The position numbers and the translations under genes were made by a program. Positions 35,500 through 47,494 of a stretch of 64,000 nucleotides of DNA are shown piece by piece. Location of the stretch: contig NC_040016.1 in the NCBI RefSeq assembly GCF_000972845.2, positions 16,220,368 to 16,284,367 on the forward strand, read 5' to 3'. The stretch comes from Larimichthys crocea (Eukaryota; Chordata; Actinopteri; Sciaenidae). Every line of letters starts with the position of its first letter. The stretch's first letter is position 1. Under the pieces are notes generated by a model. That model searched no databases. It was not told where the DNA came from and saw nothing but the letters and a program-made list of their open reading frames with translations.

Positions 35500-38400
35500 A
35501 GCACTCGCTGCAATAATGCAAATAACTGAGCTACTTTTTTTTTGCCCTGTAACTTTTTTTTTTTTTTTTTCCTGAGCACTATTGTTATTTATGGTCTCAA
35601 AAATGTAGGATGTGTCACTTTTGGCATGTTCAAGTGTGTAGTTCAGGACAACACACATTTCTTCAATGATGTGCTGAAAATGAGCCTTCAGTCTGCAGCG
35701 TTTTTATTCAGTCCCCTCCTGGATGTCTCTCTGAGGGGTCTTTGGTGGAACACATGTTTTTAATAAGGGTCTTTATGTCTGGCCTTGCATAAATGTTTAG
35801 CAGCGTTCCTTCTGGGAACTGGGGCCTGTCTTTACAGTGGAGGCTAATCAGCTGTAAATTCTGTTTTAAAAAGGAAAAGGAAGGCATGGAAGGAGTTAAT
35901 CTCCAAGGCCCAATGCACTCCACTGTCTCACCCCTCATTCACTCTCTCACTCTCTCTCTCTCTCTCTCATACACACATGCTCATACAGTACATATACACT
36001 TTCACTTTCTGCAAAGAGGGGATGATGACAAAAAGAAAAGCGAGAGAGAGAAAAAAAAAAGCTTGAGGCTTTGACAAATGATCTAATAAACGGGTAGGGA
36101 GATTACAGGCTGGGTGCCCGCTGGGAGAGGAAGTGGGGCAGTAAATATTTTTTAAAAGGCTGTCAATAAATTTGTAGTGTTGAGTTGAGAGAAGTATCCG
36201 TGGCCAGAGCAAAGGAGACTGGGCTCCTGTGCTGGGTGGGTGCTTGTCTTTGAGTGCTATTGGTTAATAGCCTATAGGCTGAGGGCCAAAGTATTGTTTG
36301 AAAGAAACTGCTCGTATATAGAGACAGAAATGTGCAAAATGTATGCCAAAATCATCTTGTTTGACAAGCAAGCTATGATACAGTCAAATAAAAATCAATC
36401 ACAGTGCTGTCATGCTGTCAACATGATGACTGATGTCATGCAATTTATGATATAGTCTTGCATAGCCAGACCTATCAGTCCTGTGCCAGCACTGGAGAAC
36501 TATCTGGCTTAATCCATTGTCATTCTGACAATGGGGATAAAACACTGACTTGTTTGTAGTTCTTCTTAAGTCCAGGATGCAGAGATTCTGCCCTTGCAAA
36601 ATAGTGTTGGCTGGGAACTTGTTTTGGAACATTTGCACTTGGGGAGGCAAGCCCTGGCACTATAACGTGTTACAGTTAGTTAAACGTGTCATTTCAAGCC
36701 TGTAGACTGCTAGCTCTGAGTTTGGTGTTGTCGTTTCATGCCAACACACAGATAGCGAAAGGGAAGAAAATTTACCACTGAAATAGTCAGCCAATAGAAG
36801 ATTTATACCTACTACTTCTAGCCTACTTCTTACTTTATGATATATCAATAAAATCATGATCAACTGCTACTGTCCTGCTGCATTTGCCTGGGACAAAAAT
36901 GAAACAATTGACTTCCTTTACTGCCTTATATTCAGCACATTTTCTTATGTAACACTGCACAAGGCAGGTATAAAGAATATATTGAAAATGTACAATTCTA
37001 TTCATAAAGTCTGCAGCAATCCTTTTGGAAAAGAGAAAACAGTAAAAAGAAAAACAGAGGTTTGGATGGGAGTTAGAGACAATGTCCTCTTGTGGTAAAG
37101 TCATAGTTTAGTTTCTTTCTTTAGGCAAGTTAACAAGCGATGATTGAGAGACTATTATCACTAGCTCTGCCTTCGCAGTTGGCAGGGAGTCTGTCAGAGC
37201 CCCATAAAGCTCAGCAACACCAGTCTCACTTTCCCACACCTTTCAACTAGCTTGTTACTCAGCAGCCCAATTAAAGCTGATTTAAGGGTTCACCTGTGTG
37301 CCTATTGGCAAATGCTCCCCTCAGGGCGGTGCTTCCTTGTGATTGATGGGTTGATGAGATAATGACAGACAGCCACAGGTCTCACCTGCAGTCGCCTGTT
37401 TGAGTGCTGCAACACTGAGTGGCTAATTATGTGTATAAGTCAGATCCTCCAGAAAGCGGTAGAAGAAAAGGTCGACCTGACAGTAAGATGACAGTGAAGA
37501 AGGACACATTTGTAATGAAAGTTTTACACGGCTTTGTCATCTCAAGTTGCATTACAAAAAACAAAACAAAAAAACGTTTGTTCCTGCAGTGTTTCACGCT
37601 TATATTATTACCTTTTGACTCATATTGTCATAATTATGAGTGTTTTATTCTTGACAGGTCTAATTCGCCTTTATTAGCATATTGAATGTCAAGTTGTGCT
37701 TACATTCACAGTGATAATTGCTGGATTTGGATCAGTTGGATTAGGCCAAAAAACTGTTAAAAGTTCTAGGTGTGACTTGTGGATTGGGTGAATTAATACA
37801 TCTGAGCGGAAAATTAAATAACTGCGTGGTGAACCTATCGCCACCTTTTTCTCTTGATAATGACAAGTATAAGAAATTGAAATTTCTAGACCTCCCAGTC
37901 ATTAGACATAACAATAAAAAAAAAACATGAATTATTTCCAGTTTATTTCTTAATCCACCAGTGTACTCACTTGGCAAAAATCACCATTAGTGGTCATGCT
38001 TTAAAAAAAATAAAAACTAGATCTGTGTTGTGCTGGCTATGATGGGCGGTGTAAAATATTTTTCTAAGACCAGGAAATTTCTCTCTTGCACACACACAAC
38101 CACAAACACAACAGAAGGTCCTGGAGATACAGCAAAAGTTCCAGGATATTGATAGTTTCTCTAACACCTTCCTCCTCACCCTTGATACAGATCCTCTTGA
38201 GTTTCTGTTTGGTAAGCAGAGAGAACATCCTTGAGTCGCTCCTGTTCTACTCCCCAGCTGGTTTCCCGTCCAGCGGATAATGTTTCACTGATCCCGTGAC
38301 ACACTGCACTGCTGCTGCCAAGGTGTGGTGGCCAGAGGTTTATGACCTTAAGCCAATTAGATAGCACTGATAACAAGTTTGTCTACCCGGTGTGAAAACC

Positions 38401-38700
38401 TTTTGACCCTGATGTTACAGCAAGCTATGGCAGTGTACATTATGCTGATATATAAGGTAACGCTTTATAATAACATGATTGGATGAGAAAGACAATTTGG
38501 AAAAAATAAACTGAAATATGTCAAATTTGAATAAACTCTCTTAGACTCTTTCTGTACACACACACATATTGTATCACAATTAAATACACTTGTAAGATTC
38601 AATAAAATTTATAAACTAAAAGTAGTCTCTGAAGATTGTTCACAGTTTTTGGCATGTTAAGAATCAGCTCTATTGTATGTTAAATAATGAATTACAATAC
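35500..38700. other. Gene-poor region, part 2
   Basis: No exon recognised. Contains a CT/CA tract (35940-35980). Two even-composition segments stand out, 36090-36230 and 37140-37490, with homeodomain/TALE-type motifs (CTGTCAATAAA at 36160; TGATTGATGG at 37340). Confidence 0.5.
37340..37368 (+). promoter_or_regulatory. PBX/HOX plus MEIS motif cluster
   Basis: TGATTGATGG (37340-37349), a PBX-HOX type composite, followed 14 bp later by TGACAG (37363-37368), a MEIS core, in a segment of even composition. Candidate enhancer only. Confidence 0.3.
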
Positions 38701-38718
38701 AATGAAAGTAGCTTATTG

Positions 38719-38770
38719 TATATATATATATATATATATATAAATATATATAGATATATATATATAATAT
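38719..38770. repeat. (TA)n microsatellite
   Basis: TA repeat with a few AAA/GA interruptions. Confidence 0.9.
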
Positions 38771-38799
38771 ACACACATTTGGCAATATATTTGAAATAT

Positions 38800-41700
38800 T
38801 GAGTGATGAATTTTAGAAGGTTTTTCTTAAAAAAAAGAACATTTTGTAATAGTATTGAGTTTAAAATGTAGCTAATATAATATTTCAAAAGTAGTTCAGT
38901 GCAATAATTTGTTAGAATTTAAAAGAAACGTTTCATCCCATCCCAGCCACTCCTTGGTCTGATGCACAGTTAAAGTAGCAGTCTTACCTGGTTGCCCTTA
39001 AGACAGCATTGGCTAATAAACGCCACTCTTAATCATTGTTCAGTCTCTCACACATTTCTGCGTCTAAGTTTGCCTAACTGTGCCAGAGACCAAGGTTCAA
39101 ACCCTTCTGACATTTATGCAGCTGCTCTTGAAGCAGAAGCAGCAGCTACCAAACAGACATCACTTCCAATCATCATCACAACCTCAGAGCCCTCAGAGAA
39201 CAAGCAGCCTGACTCCAGGTTTCCAGTTTCACCTCTGAAACTCTTCAAAACCCCACCAGCTCCACCAGTATTCCCTCGGATTCACATACGCCCTGACCTA
39301 CACTATCCTGAATGCATGTCTTCTCACTGTAACGATAATTGAAAATCAGAGAGCAGAAAGAAAAAAATCTTCGCAGGATGATTTCTAAGCCATTATCTTT
39401 TTTTTGATGGGCAATTGACTTTGGGAATGAGGGTTTATGGCGAAGGAGGGGGTGGTGGTGGTGGAGTTTGTCTCTGCTTGCCAGTAAGAGCTCCAGGGCC
39501 TCCTGCCCTGTTCTGCTGTGATGCCTGCGTGCTGAGTTTGGCTTGGCTTGAGTCTCTGCACTTGATGGTTTATTCATATTCAGCGGTGCAGGACGCTGTG
39601 CCATGAGGGTTCCTCTCACACTCAATATGTCTGCGAAGAAGTAACAGAAAGGAGGTCTGAGTCCCAGTTTCGGTGTATGGGCATTTGAAATGTTTTGCTC
39701 TCGTCTTGAGATTGGAACAACGATCATTTTCAAAGTCGACCAACACCACAGATTTTCTCTATTTCTCTCCAGAAAGGCAGATGTTTTACAGCCGTCATTC
39801 TTTAGTCAGTCTAATCTTATTTTTCACTTGTTTGTTTGATCCTTTTATTTACTATTCTTCTCTAGTGTCATCTCTTTCAGTTTTATTTTCTTCATTAGCG
39901 TCCCTGAATCACGGCGCTTTTTTTGGAGTGAGCGGATAGAATTGCTAACAAATATAGCTTATGTCTTTACATCAAAGAGCATTACAGAGCCGACACCGAA
40001 GAAAGGAAAAATGTATGCTTTGTATATATTCCAACCTCCCCCACAGTCATCATCCATTCCCACAAATACATAGTATACTTGTGCGTGGACAAGCTCAAAC
40101 TGCACATACCAATGGATAGACACAACTGATATTAAAAAAAGCCTAGTCAAAGCTTAGTCATTGTGTCCATGGCTCGTGTTCATCAATTAACAAGCCACTT
40201 GCTATTCAAAAACAAACAACATCAACTTCCCCCCAAAAAAAGCCCAGTCAAAACAAGCGGCAAAGGCTGGCTTGTCCACACTGCCCCTCTTAATCAAAGC
40301 CAGATGTCTCCTCAAAAACTATTTCTCTCTTTTCCTCACTGCACCCCTTTCTCCAATCGCTCATTCCCCCCTTCTCTTCCCCCCACATTCCCTTTCCTGT
40401 CTGAGATTGTGTAGACGGCTGGTCCTCAGCAGTCGTGATTTGGCACTCTTGTCGGCTCTCTGTCTGTCTCTCTGTCTTTCTCTCTTGAGCTTTCTCTCCG
40501 TTTCCTTCTTTTCTGTCTCTAGGATCACCATCTTGTCAAGCAGGCATGGACCTATGTTGACCCTCCACAGCATTCACAATCGTTCAAGGTGAAAAATTAG
40601 ACCCACATGGCAGATGCCGCCAAAGAAGTGCTTCTTGCAGAAAGATCTCCCTGCCCATTTGATGTGATGGCAATTTTGAAAAACATGCCACAGCCTGCCT
40701 GTCTAACTAAGAGCTCTAGACTTTCTTTCTGTTTACTTTAGCACGAGCCATGTCCCTTTAGTTAGAGCTCTTTGAAGAGAACAGTCTTGTGGCTGTCGAC
40801 ACACCATTCTCAGTTTGTTGAAGCGGGAGCCAGAGCCAGGCACAGAGTGAACACTAATTTACTTTTCCACCTCAGTGCCGAGAGAAAACACCCTTTCCTG
40901 GAGATGCTAAACAATACGGGCAGTCCTTTTCTGCTAACTGCTCTTCAGAGGGGAAACCTCTGGAGCTCGTCTTCCTACTGCTGCTGCTTTCAGCTGACTA
41001 TCTCACTCAACCCCTTTAATCTAAGAAGCAAATAGCCCCCAGTGTTGTCCTTAGAGCTCAGGCAAAACTCTGGACAGCTCAATGGGTCCTTGGAGAGTAG
41101 CAACAAAAGTGTTTGAAATGTTTGAAGTCTGCCTTGTGATTGGCACTAATTTATTGGCTCTTTACCCCCTTTGTACTACATTATGTTGTAATGCATTATA
41201 TAATTAGCTGTGATTTATGCTGCTCTGGAAAAACAGGAACTGCTTTGTCAAAACTGTCAAATGTTCTGCTCTTAGTTAAACTCCTAAGAGGCATTCATTA
41301 TGGAAACCACATAAGGGATCCAACAGAATTTACAAATTTGCAATTTTTTTCCCTTCTTTTCTTTTCTACAGTAGCAAGTTGCAACAACAACAACCTAAAG
41401 TACTAATTTAGTTATGCCCTTTATTTTAGAAACATTTGCAAGGATTTCATATTTCTGTAAAGTTTAGCACATAAATTATCAGGCCATGACCTCAGTTGAG
41501 TTTTGCGCAACAAGCATAATCATGAATAATAAGAGCTTAATTTTACACTCATTTAAATTATTAAGTAGCAGATCTACACGGGTCACATGTGCCCTTCAGT
41601 TATTTTTTACTTCCCTTTGAAATGAATGTTGAATACAGTGTATTACTAATGTTGGCCTTGGAAAAGGAAACTATTTCTCTATCATTCCCAGACTTTGTTT

Positions 41701-43400
41701 TTCCTATGCATGGCGTAACAACCATACACCATTCTTTAAAAAAAACATTAGTTTGTGCAAAAGTAAACGGACATATAGCCAACTAAACTGAGTATTTTTA
41801 TACTCAATTGTGTAAAAGCACAATAAAACCCTCCTCTGATTTAATACACTTGCACATACACACTCATAATACAAGACTACTGATGAACCTTATTTCACAA
41901 CTACATTATCCCTAATCCTGGCTCTTAGCAGGCTGGGCTGTATGCCTGACTTGTTGGCTATGGATGGTGCTTCCCTGCTTCACTGAGATTGAGGGAATGG
42001 AGGAAGGGGTTGCAGATTCTTGAAGGGGACACTTGTGGGAAGGAAAAGGGTCTCATTGCGAGAGATCAGCTTGTGTAAACATTCAGGTTAATGAAGCTCA
42101 GTGGGCCTAATCCACAGCCCTCTTTCTCACTCTCCCTCGCCCCGGCCTCAAACCCTGTCACCCCTCCCCGGGACCTCCAACCCCCGTTTTCCACCATAAT
42201 CCCTTGCAGGAGCGGGCACTGTCAATCAAAAGGACTCCAGGGAAGAGGAAGGCAGGGGGAGACGTGTGTGTGCACGTGTGGGTATATATACATATATGTG
42301 TGTGTGTGTGTATGCAACTACAGTACTGTATGTGCTTGTGTGCACAGACCACAAACATACCTGTGCACGCGTATGCGAGTGAAGAGTGCTTTAAGGTAGG
42401 AGTCAGGGGATTTCCAGCAAGGGAGCCGGCTGCTTCAAACCATATGAACGGAGAAGGTGGAAGCTCTGGGTCCAGACCTGGACTTGAGGGTAATCAGCAA
42501 CACATGAACCGTATATGAGGAAGGGGAAAAGGGGATGAAGGGGCAAAGAGGGGGAGGACGGAAAAGCAGGTTTCCAGTCTAAGCTCCCCAAACGCTGACA
42601 TCACACATTGTGGTCAGGCTATCAGACGAAACACACAGAACTGGAGGATATGTTTTTATACCCTGAAACAACACCACATGATCATAATGTATTGGGCCTG
42701 TGGAGAAATATGTGTTGCACTATAATGTAATGATAGCTGTTCCTTCATGTGTAAATAACATTTAGGCCACAGGTTAAGAAGTTTGCTAAACAATAAACTT
42801 CAGAAGGGATTGTTATATTTCATGATGTTTTAGATGAATCATGCGAAATTGACCATTGAAACAATCATAAATCATTGACCCAATCATGTAGCAATAGTAA
42901 TACGCAGAGCAGGTTTGACAAGCTTTGGATTTGTCCAAAAACCAAAGTGGTGCACGTGGGTCTGGAGGAAGAATGCTAATCAAAGAGTTTAAAGAGGCTT
43001 TTCTAAAACCAAAAACACAAGAGCAGAATTGTAAGGAGTGAATTAAACAGTGTGTTAGTCCGCTCAAGATTGAGCTCCAACCATTAGCATTAGGACACGA
43101 GTTAGCATATGATTAGGTTGTAGGGTAACAGGTTATGTCATGACCAGCACGTCCACTGTGTAGTAATTCCCCGCTCCGTGGAAGCTGGTTCTGGATGTTA
43201 TCATGTACAGCTCTTATGTTTTTCGATTCAGCGTAGTTTACATTCCAGCAACCCCAGCCCAAAATTACCCAAGATTTGTTTGTGTATGCGTTTTGTTTGC
43301 CAAACACACAGTCCTCATCCTTAAAATCATTTTTCATGTAACATAAAAAAGTGAAAAAAAGGCTTAATAATACACAAGTATGTCAGCTAAGCAGCCAAAC
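38800..43400. other. Gene-poor region, part 3
   Basis: No gene assigned. Includes a coding-like plus-strand frame ending at 39342, a GC-richer segment at 42090-42270 with a TALE motif, and a GT-rich tract at about 42285-42312. The rest is AT-rich. Confidence 0.5.
42219..42228 (-). promoter_or_regulatory. PBX-MEIS composite decamer
   Basis: Minus strand reads TGATTGACAG, the exact PBX-MEIS/PREP composite consensus, within a GC-richer island of otherwise AT-rich DNA. Confidence 0.35.
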
Positions 43401-46400
43401 AGGGTTATGTTAGAACAAAATAATAGCCTGATCTTACTTTTTTTTTCATCTCTTTGTAATACCAGGACTAAATAGCTCTATGATATACGATGCTCCTTCA
43501 TATCTTCTACATGGACCATCAACTGGTGAGGATACTGACTTTTTGCTTGAGGTATAAAGGGTAACTTTATCCCTAAAGGTAACTTTAAAGGTTAATCTTT
43601 TAGCATGATATTTTGTCTGTAGCCATGAAGTGTATATTTAAGACCTCTAATATAGGGTTTTTATTTTGAAGTGAGCTGGAAGTGTAAAAAGTTGGCCAGA
43701 GACAACCTTTTAAACCAACTCACTGAACTAACGTTAGATTAATTAGCTAGCTGGCTAAAAAAGAGTCCAGTTGCCCCAGATTTAAAGTCAGTGATTAAGG
43801 TAATTCTGAGATTTCTTTCAAAATACATTAAATATGTTGGGAAATAGTTGTTGAAAACATGCGAAAAGACTTTAAACGATATATTACTGAAATGTGGAGT
43901 CATTTTATTCACCAGTTTTCAGTCCAGGATTTTTTGGGCGGTCCTAAACGGTGGCTCGATGACACACTGAGGCCCCTGTGAACCTACCCCTGCACCCCTA
44001 GCAGAGAGATAGAATTTAATTCATCTAGCATCTAAGAAAGATGACCTGGATGACTGAGAACCTTCATAGACTTCTGCAATACTAAACATTTCAAGTCCAG
44101 TGTCTAAATTTAGAAACTGAGTATAACATGCTTCTACAGTAGAACAGACAAGCTAATTAATGGCTCTAGTAAAGGCTGTAATGTTACATGGCCACTGTAA
44201 TTTCTCCTTTACACCTGGGGATGTAACGAGGGGCTTGCAGTCCAGGACTATGCACCACTAGACACCACTAAGTCCTTTAAATCGCCCCCTTGTTAACCCG
44301 TATATGTGCCACGTGAGAATAGAATGACAGGCAATCATAACTAAGGACAGTGGGACCCTAAAGATTCACACAATTGCCACTGAGAGTTTCCTTCTGCATT
44401 AGCACCAGGTTTCTGTCTCATTCACAGCATTTGCCCTTAGGAACCGTAAGCAGTGTTAACTAACTAACACCCTCTCCCGCCCCCTTCTGAGAGTTACAAA
44501 CCAGCTGGGTAATGGCCCTTACATCATGAAACAGATACCTGAGAACAACGTGTATGTGTTGAAGTGTGGGTTAATACAGTATGTACAGTTTGTGTGTGGA
44601 TGGATGTTGTTTTCAATTCCTCCTTGGCCAACTCCCTGCACTGTCTTTACAACAATACCTTCACAGCCCAAGGACAGAGCCTGAACTGGCCATTCAACTC
44701 CACTGTTGCCATATCAGTTATCAGTTGCAGCTCGACATCAGGGAGGAAATGAGCTAATTTCCACAGTGAGTTTGTGGCATTAAAAAAAATATATAGCTCC
44801 CAATTTTTACCTTTTGATGACGTCTCAAACAAAAAAACTTCTTTCATCTAATTCACCAATTTGACACCAAAAGGGACCGGACATTTAAAATCTGTAGGAC
44901 CAAAATACTGGCATGACTTGCTTCTGGTACTTCTGTACCTCACAATCTTGGTTTGGTATTTTTCTGTGGATAAATTTAATTAATAATTAAATTGAATTCA
45001 TTGAAACATTTTATTAATGTCTAACTTTTGTGTTGTTGGTTTATCTGTTTCAGCCAGCCAAACCTTTTTTGGCAGCATTTAAGCTGGAAACCTACATTTG
45101 AGCTCACAATGTTCCACTGTTGTGAAACTGATATCACATACACATTCTGTACTTTTGTTAGTGAGCACAGAAAGATTTATTGGGAAACAATAGTCACATT
45201 CAAGAGCCATCTTACTCTAGCTATATCCACAGCAACAGTTTTACAGGCCAACTTTTATAAGCAAACTTGTTAGTTGGTAATTCACACATTCGGTAAATAT
45301 GGAGTAATATTAATGTGTGTTTGGATTTGGTTTTCTGGCAACCTGATGACCTAAGTCTGATATTCTTTCTGTTTTAACCTTCATTTTGCTCTTTACCAAT
45401 TCCTGAGGGAAATATCTGACAGTTGCTGGTTTTGGCAGTCGTGAGCCTGAAAACCAAAACAATGAACTGAAAGGTTATCTATATTTCACATGCACATAGT
45501 CATTTGACCCATTTTATTACAAGATATTATTGCAGCTTGAAAGATTCAATTTTTAATTAAAAATTTCTCTGTTTTCACACAATAATACATGGCAAAAATT
45601 GAAAAAAAATATAGGTTGTTTAATCTTTATTATATATAATATAAAAAAAAGCTCAAAACTCTAGTAGATAGGTGGTGTGTAGGGCATGCAGGGTAATTTC
45701 GAAAGGCCATCGACAGCATGACTAATCATGGCAGTATTAGTTTACTGGCCATATCTGGTCTTTGGTCTTTCTCCTTTTTCTCACAGTTCTCATTTTTCTG
45801 TCGTCTTTACAGATTTCCTTGTTGCCTCCACCAAAGGTCTGACTGCTGTTTTATGATGGGGTAGTTATTGTGATGATGATGATTTATGTTCTAATACGCT
45901 TCTTTCTAATTTATTCCTGCTCCCTCGGTTCCCATAAATCAGTGCAGATATGGAGCCAAGCTTGGCTACATGCCAGTCATGCCACAGCAAATACTCCTCA
46001 AGGGACACACAAGAGCTAAAAAACATAGGGGCAAAAAAGGCTAATCAGGCAGTACCTGAATATCATCAACATCCAGTCATTTCCTTCTACATTAAATTAC
46101 TGACAGTTACTGATCTAAGACCTTTTTTTTGTACTCTTCTCTTCACTCATAAAAAAAAGAATAAGAAACTGTTTATTACTTGCCCATAACTATTTATTGG
46201 CAAAACTTTCACTGAAGCTTTTGCAGTGAGATTTAGGGGAATAAAATGAGTCCCTTTAATGCCACACAGACCCGTATGACTGAGCTGTCTGAGCGCTTCT
46301 GTCAGAGGTCTGTTCACTGAAGCCAGATGGCCGAAAGAGAGAAGGAGGGAGAGAGAGACAGATGACAGAAATGGCAACAAAAAAAATAATAAAAAAGAGT

Positions 46401-47452
46401 AAGGTAGGAAAAGGACAGGATGAAAAACTGGGTGGTTTGGGATTCCCCTGGCATTCTGCATTAAGCTAGAAATACAAACATGCATACAAACCACACATAC
46501 ACACAAATAAACCCACACATAAAAGCTGAAGTATTCAGTCCAGACTCTGAATCCAACTGCTGGCTCTCAACCAACATTAACATGGTACAGTCAATACCCA
46601 CGTGTGGCATCATGGAGTAAGACCGGGTCGTCCTGCCAACTTTCTTCTTCTGTGGTAAGGCTGGTGTGTAGCAACGACGAATGAAGCCAGCAGCATCCCA
46701 CTGGCCCTGCCAAGTCCTTCCCTTTTTCTCTTCTTCGGTGGTGGTGTAGTGACAAGGGCAGCCTGCGATGCAGCAAGGGCCCCTCACTTGACTGAATTAT
46801 CTCATCAGGGTCCTTTTATTAGGAACTCAGCAGGCTTATTATTTTTATTATTAACGGCCTGTGTTTTCATCCTCAGGATGCCAGGCTTCAGCGCACACAG
46901 CTGTTTCTCCTCAACTCCTATGTTTTCTTAACTTAAGAGGTGCTTTTGCAAAATGCCGTTCAGATATTTTTCTTCAGCATCCCCCCACTCTATGCCTATC
47001 TTTTCACTAGTCTGGCTTTCCCTTTTCTCCCCCCCTTCCTTAGGCAGGATTAGGCCAAGTTTAACAGCCATGTCTCCAGGCTGGACTGACAGGCTCATGA
47101 AATTATGTTGAATACACCAAGCCAGATAATCATTAAAGTATGAAATAATAAATCCAGATTTGCCTGGTTTGTCTCAAACAAGGCACATCAATTTGTTTAA
47201 ACATCCAAAGTGACAGTAAGAAAGCATACCTTTCTCAACGGTATATTACTACAAGCCTTTGGTGTGAATTCTTTGCAGACATCAGTTATGTAATGATGAT
47301 TAAATATACATCATGAAAAAGAAATAAATGGTCACATCAGACAGCGTGTTAAATGAATTTCTGCTCATTGACAAAACAGTATTTAAAATATACACAGTTC
47401 CTCCGAGAGTCTAAATGCTGGCACCCTATTGGGAAGATTCATGTGGTATATT

Positions 47453-47494
<42 letters not shown>
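47453..47494. repeat. (CTGT)n microsatellite
   Basis: About ten uninterrupted CTGT units. Confidence 0.95.

Noticed and set aside
39245..39733. Minus-strand frame of 162 aa, the longest in the right half
   Set aside because: Composition is low-complexity (His/Ser-rich middle), no domain, and it overlaps the plus-strand coding-like segment without splice support.
42158..42518. Overlapping frames through the GT-rich tract
   Set aside because: Produced by the microsatellite; peptides are Cys/Val or His/Thr repeats.
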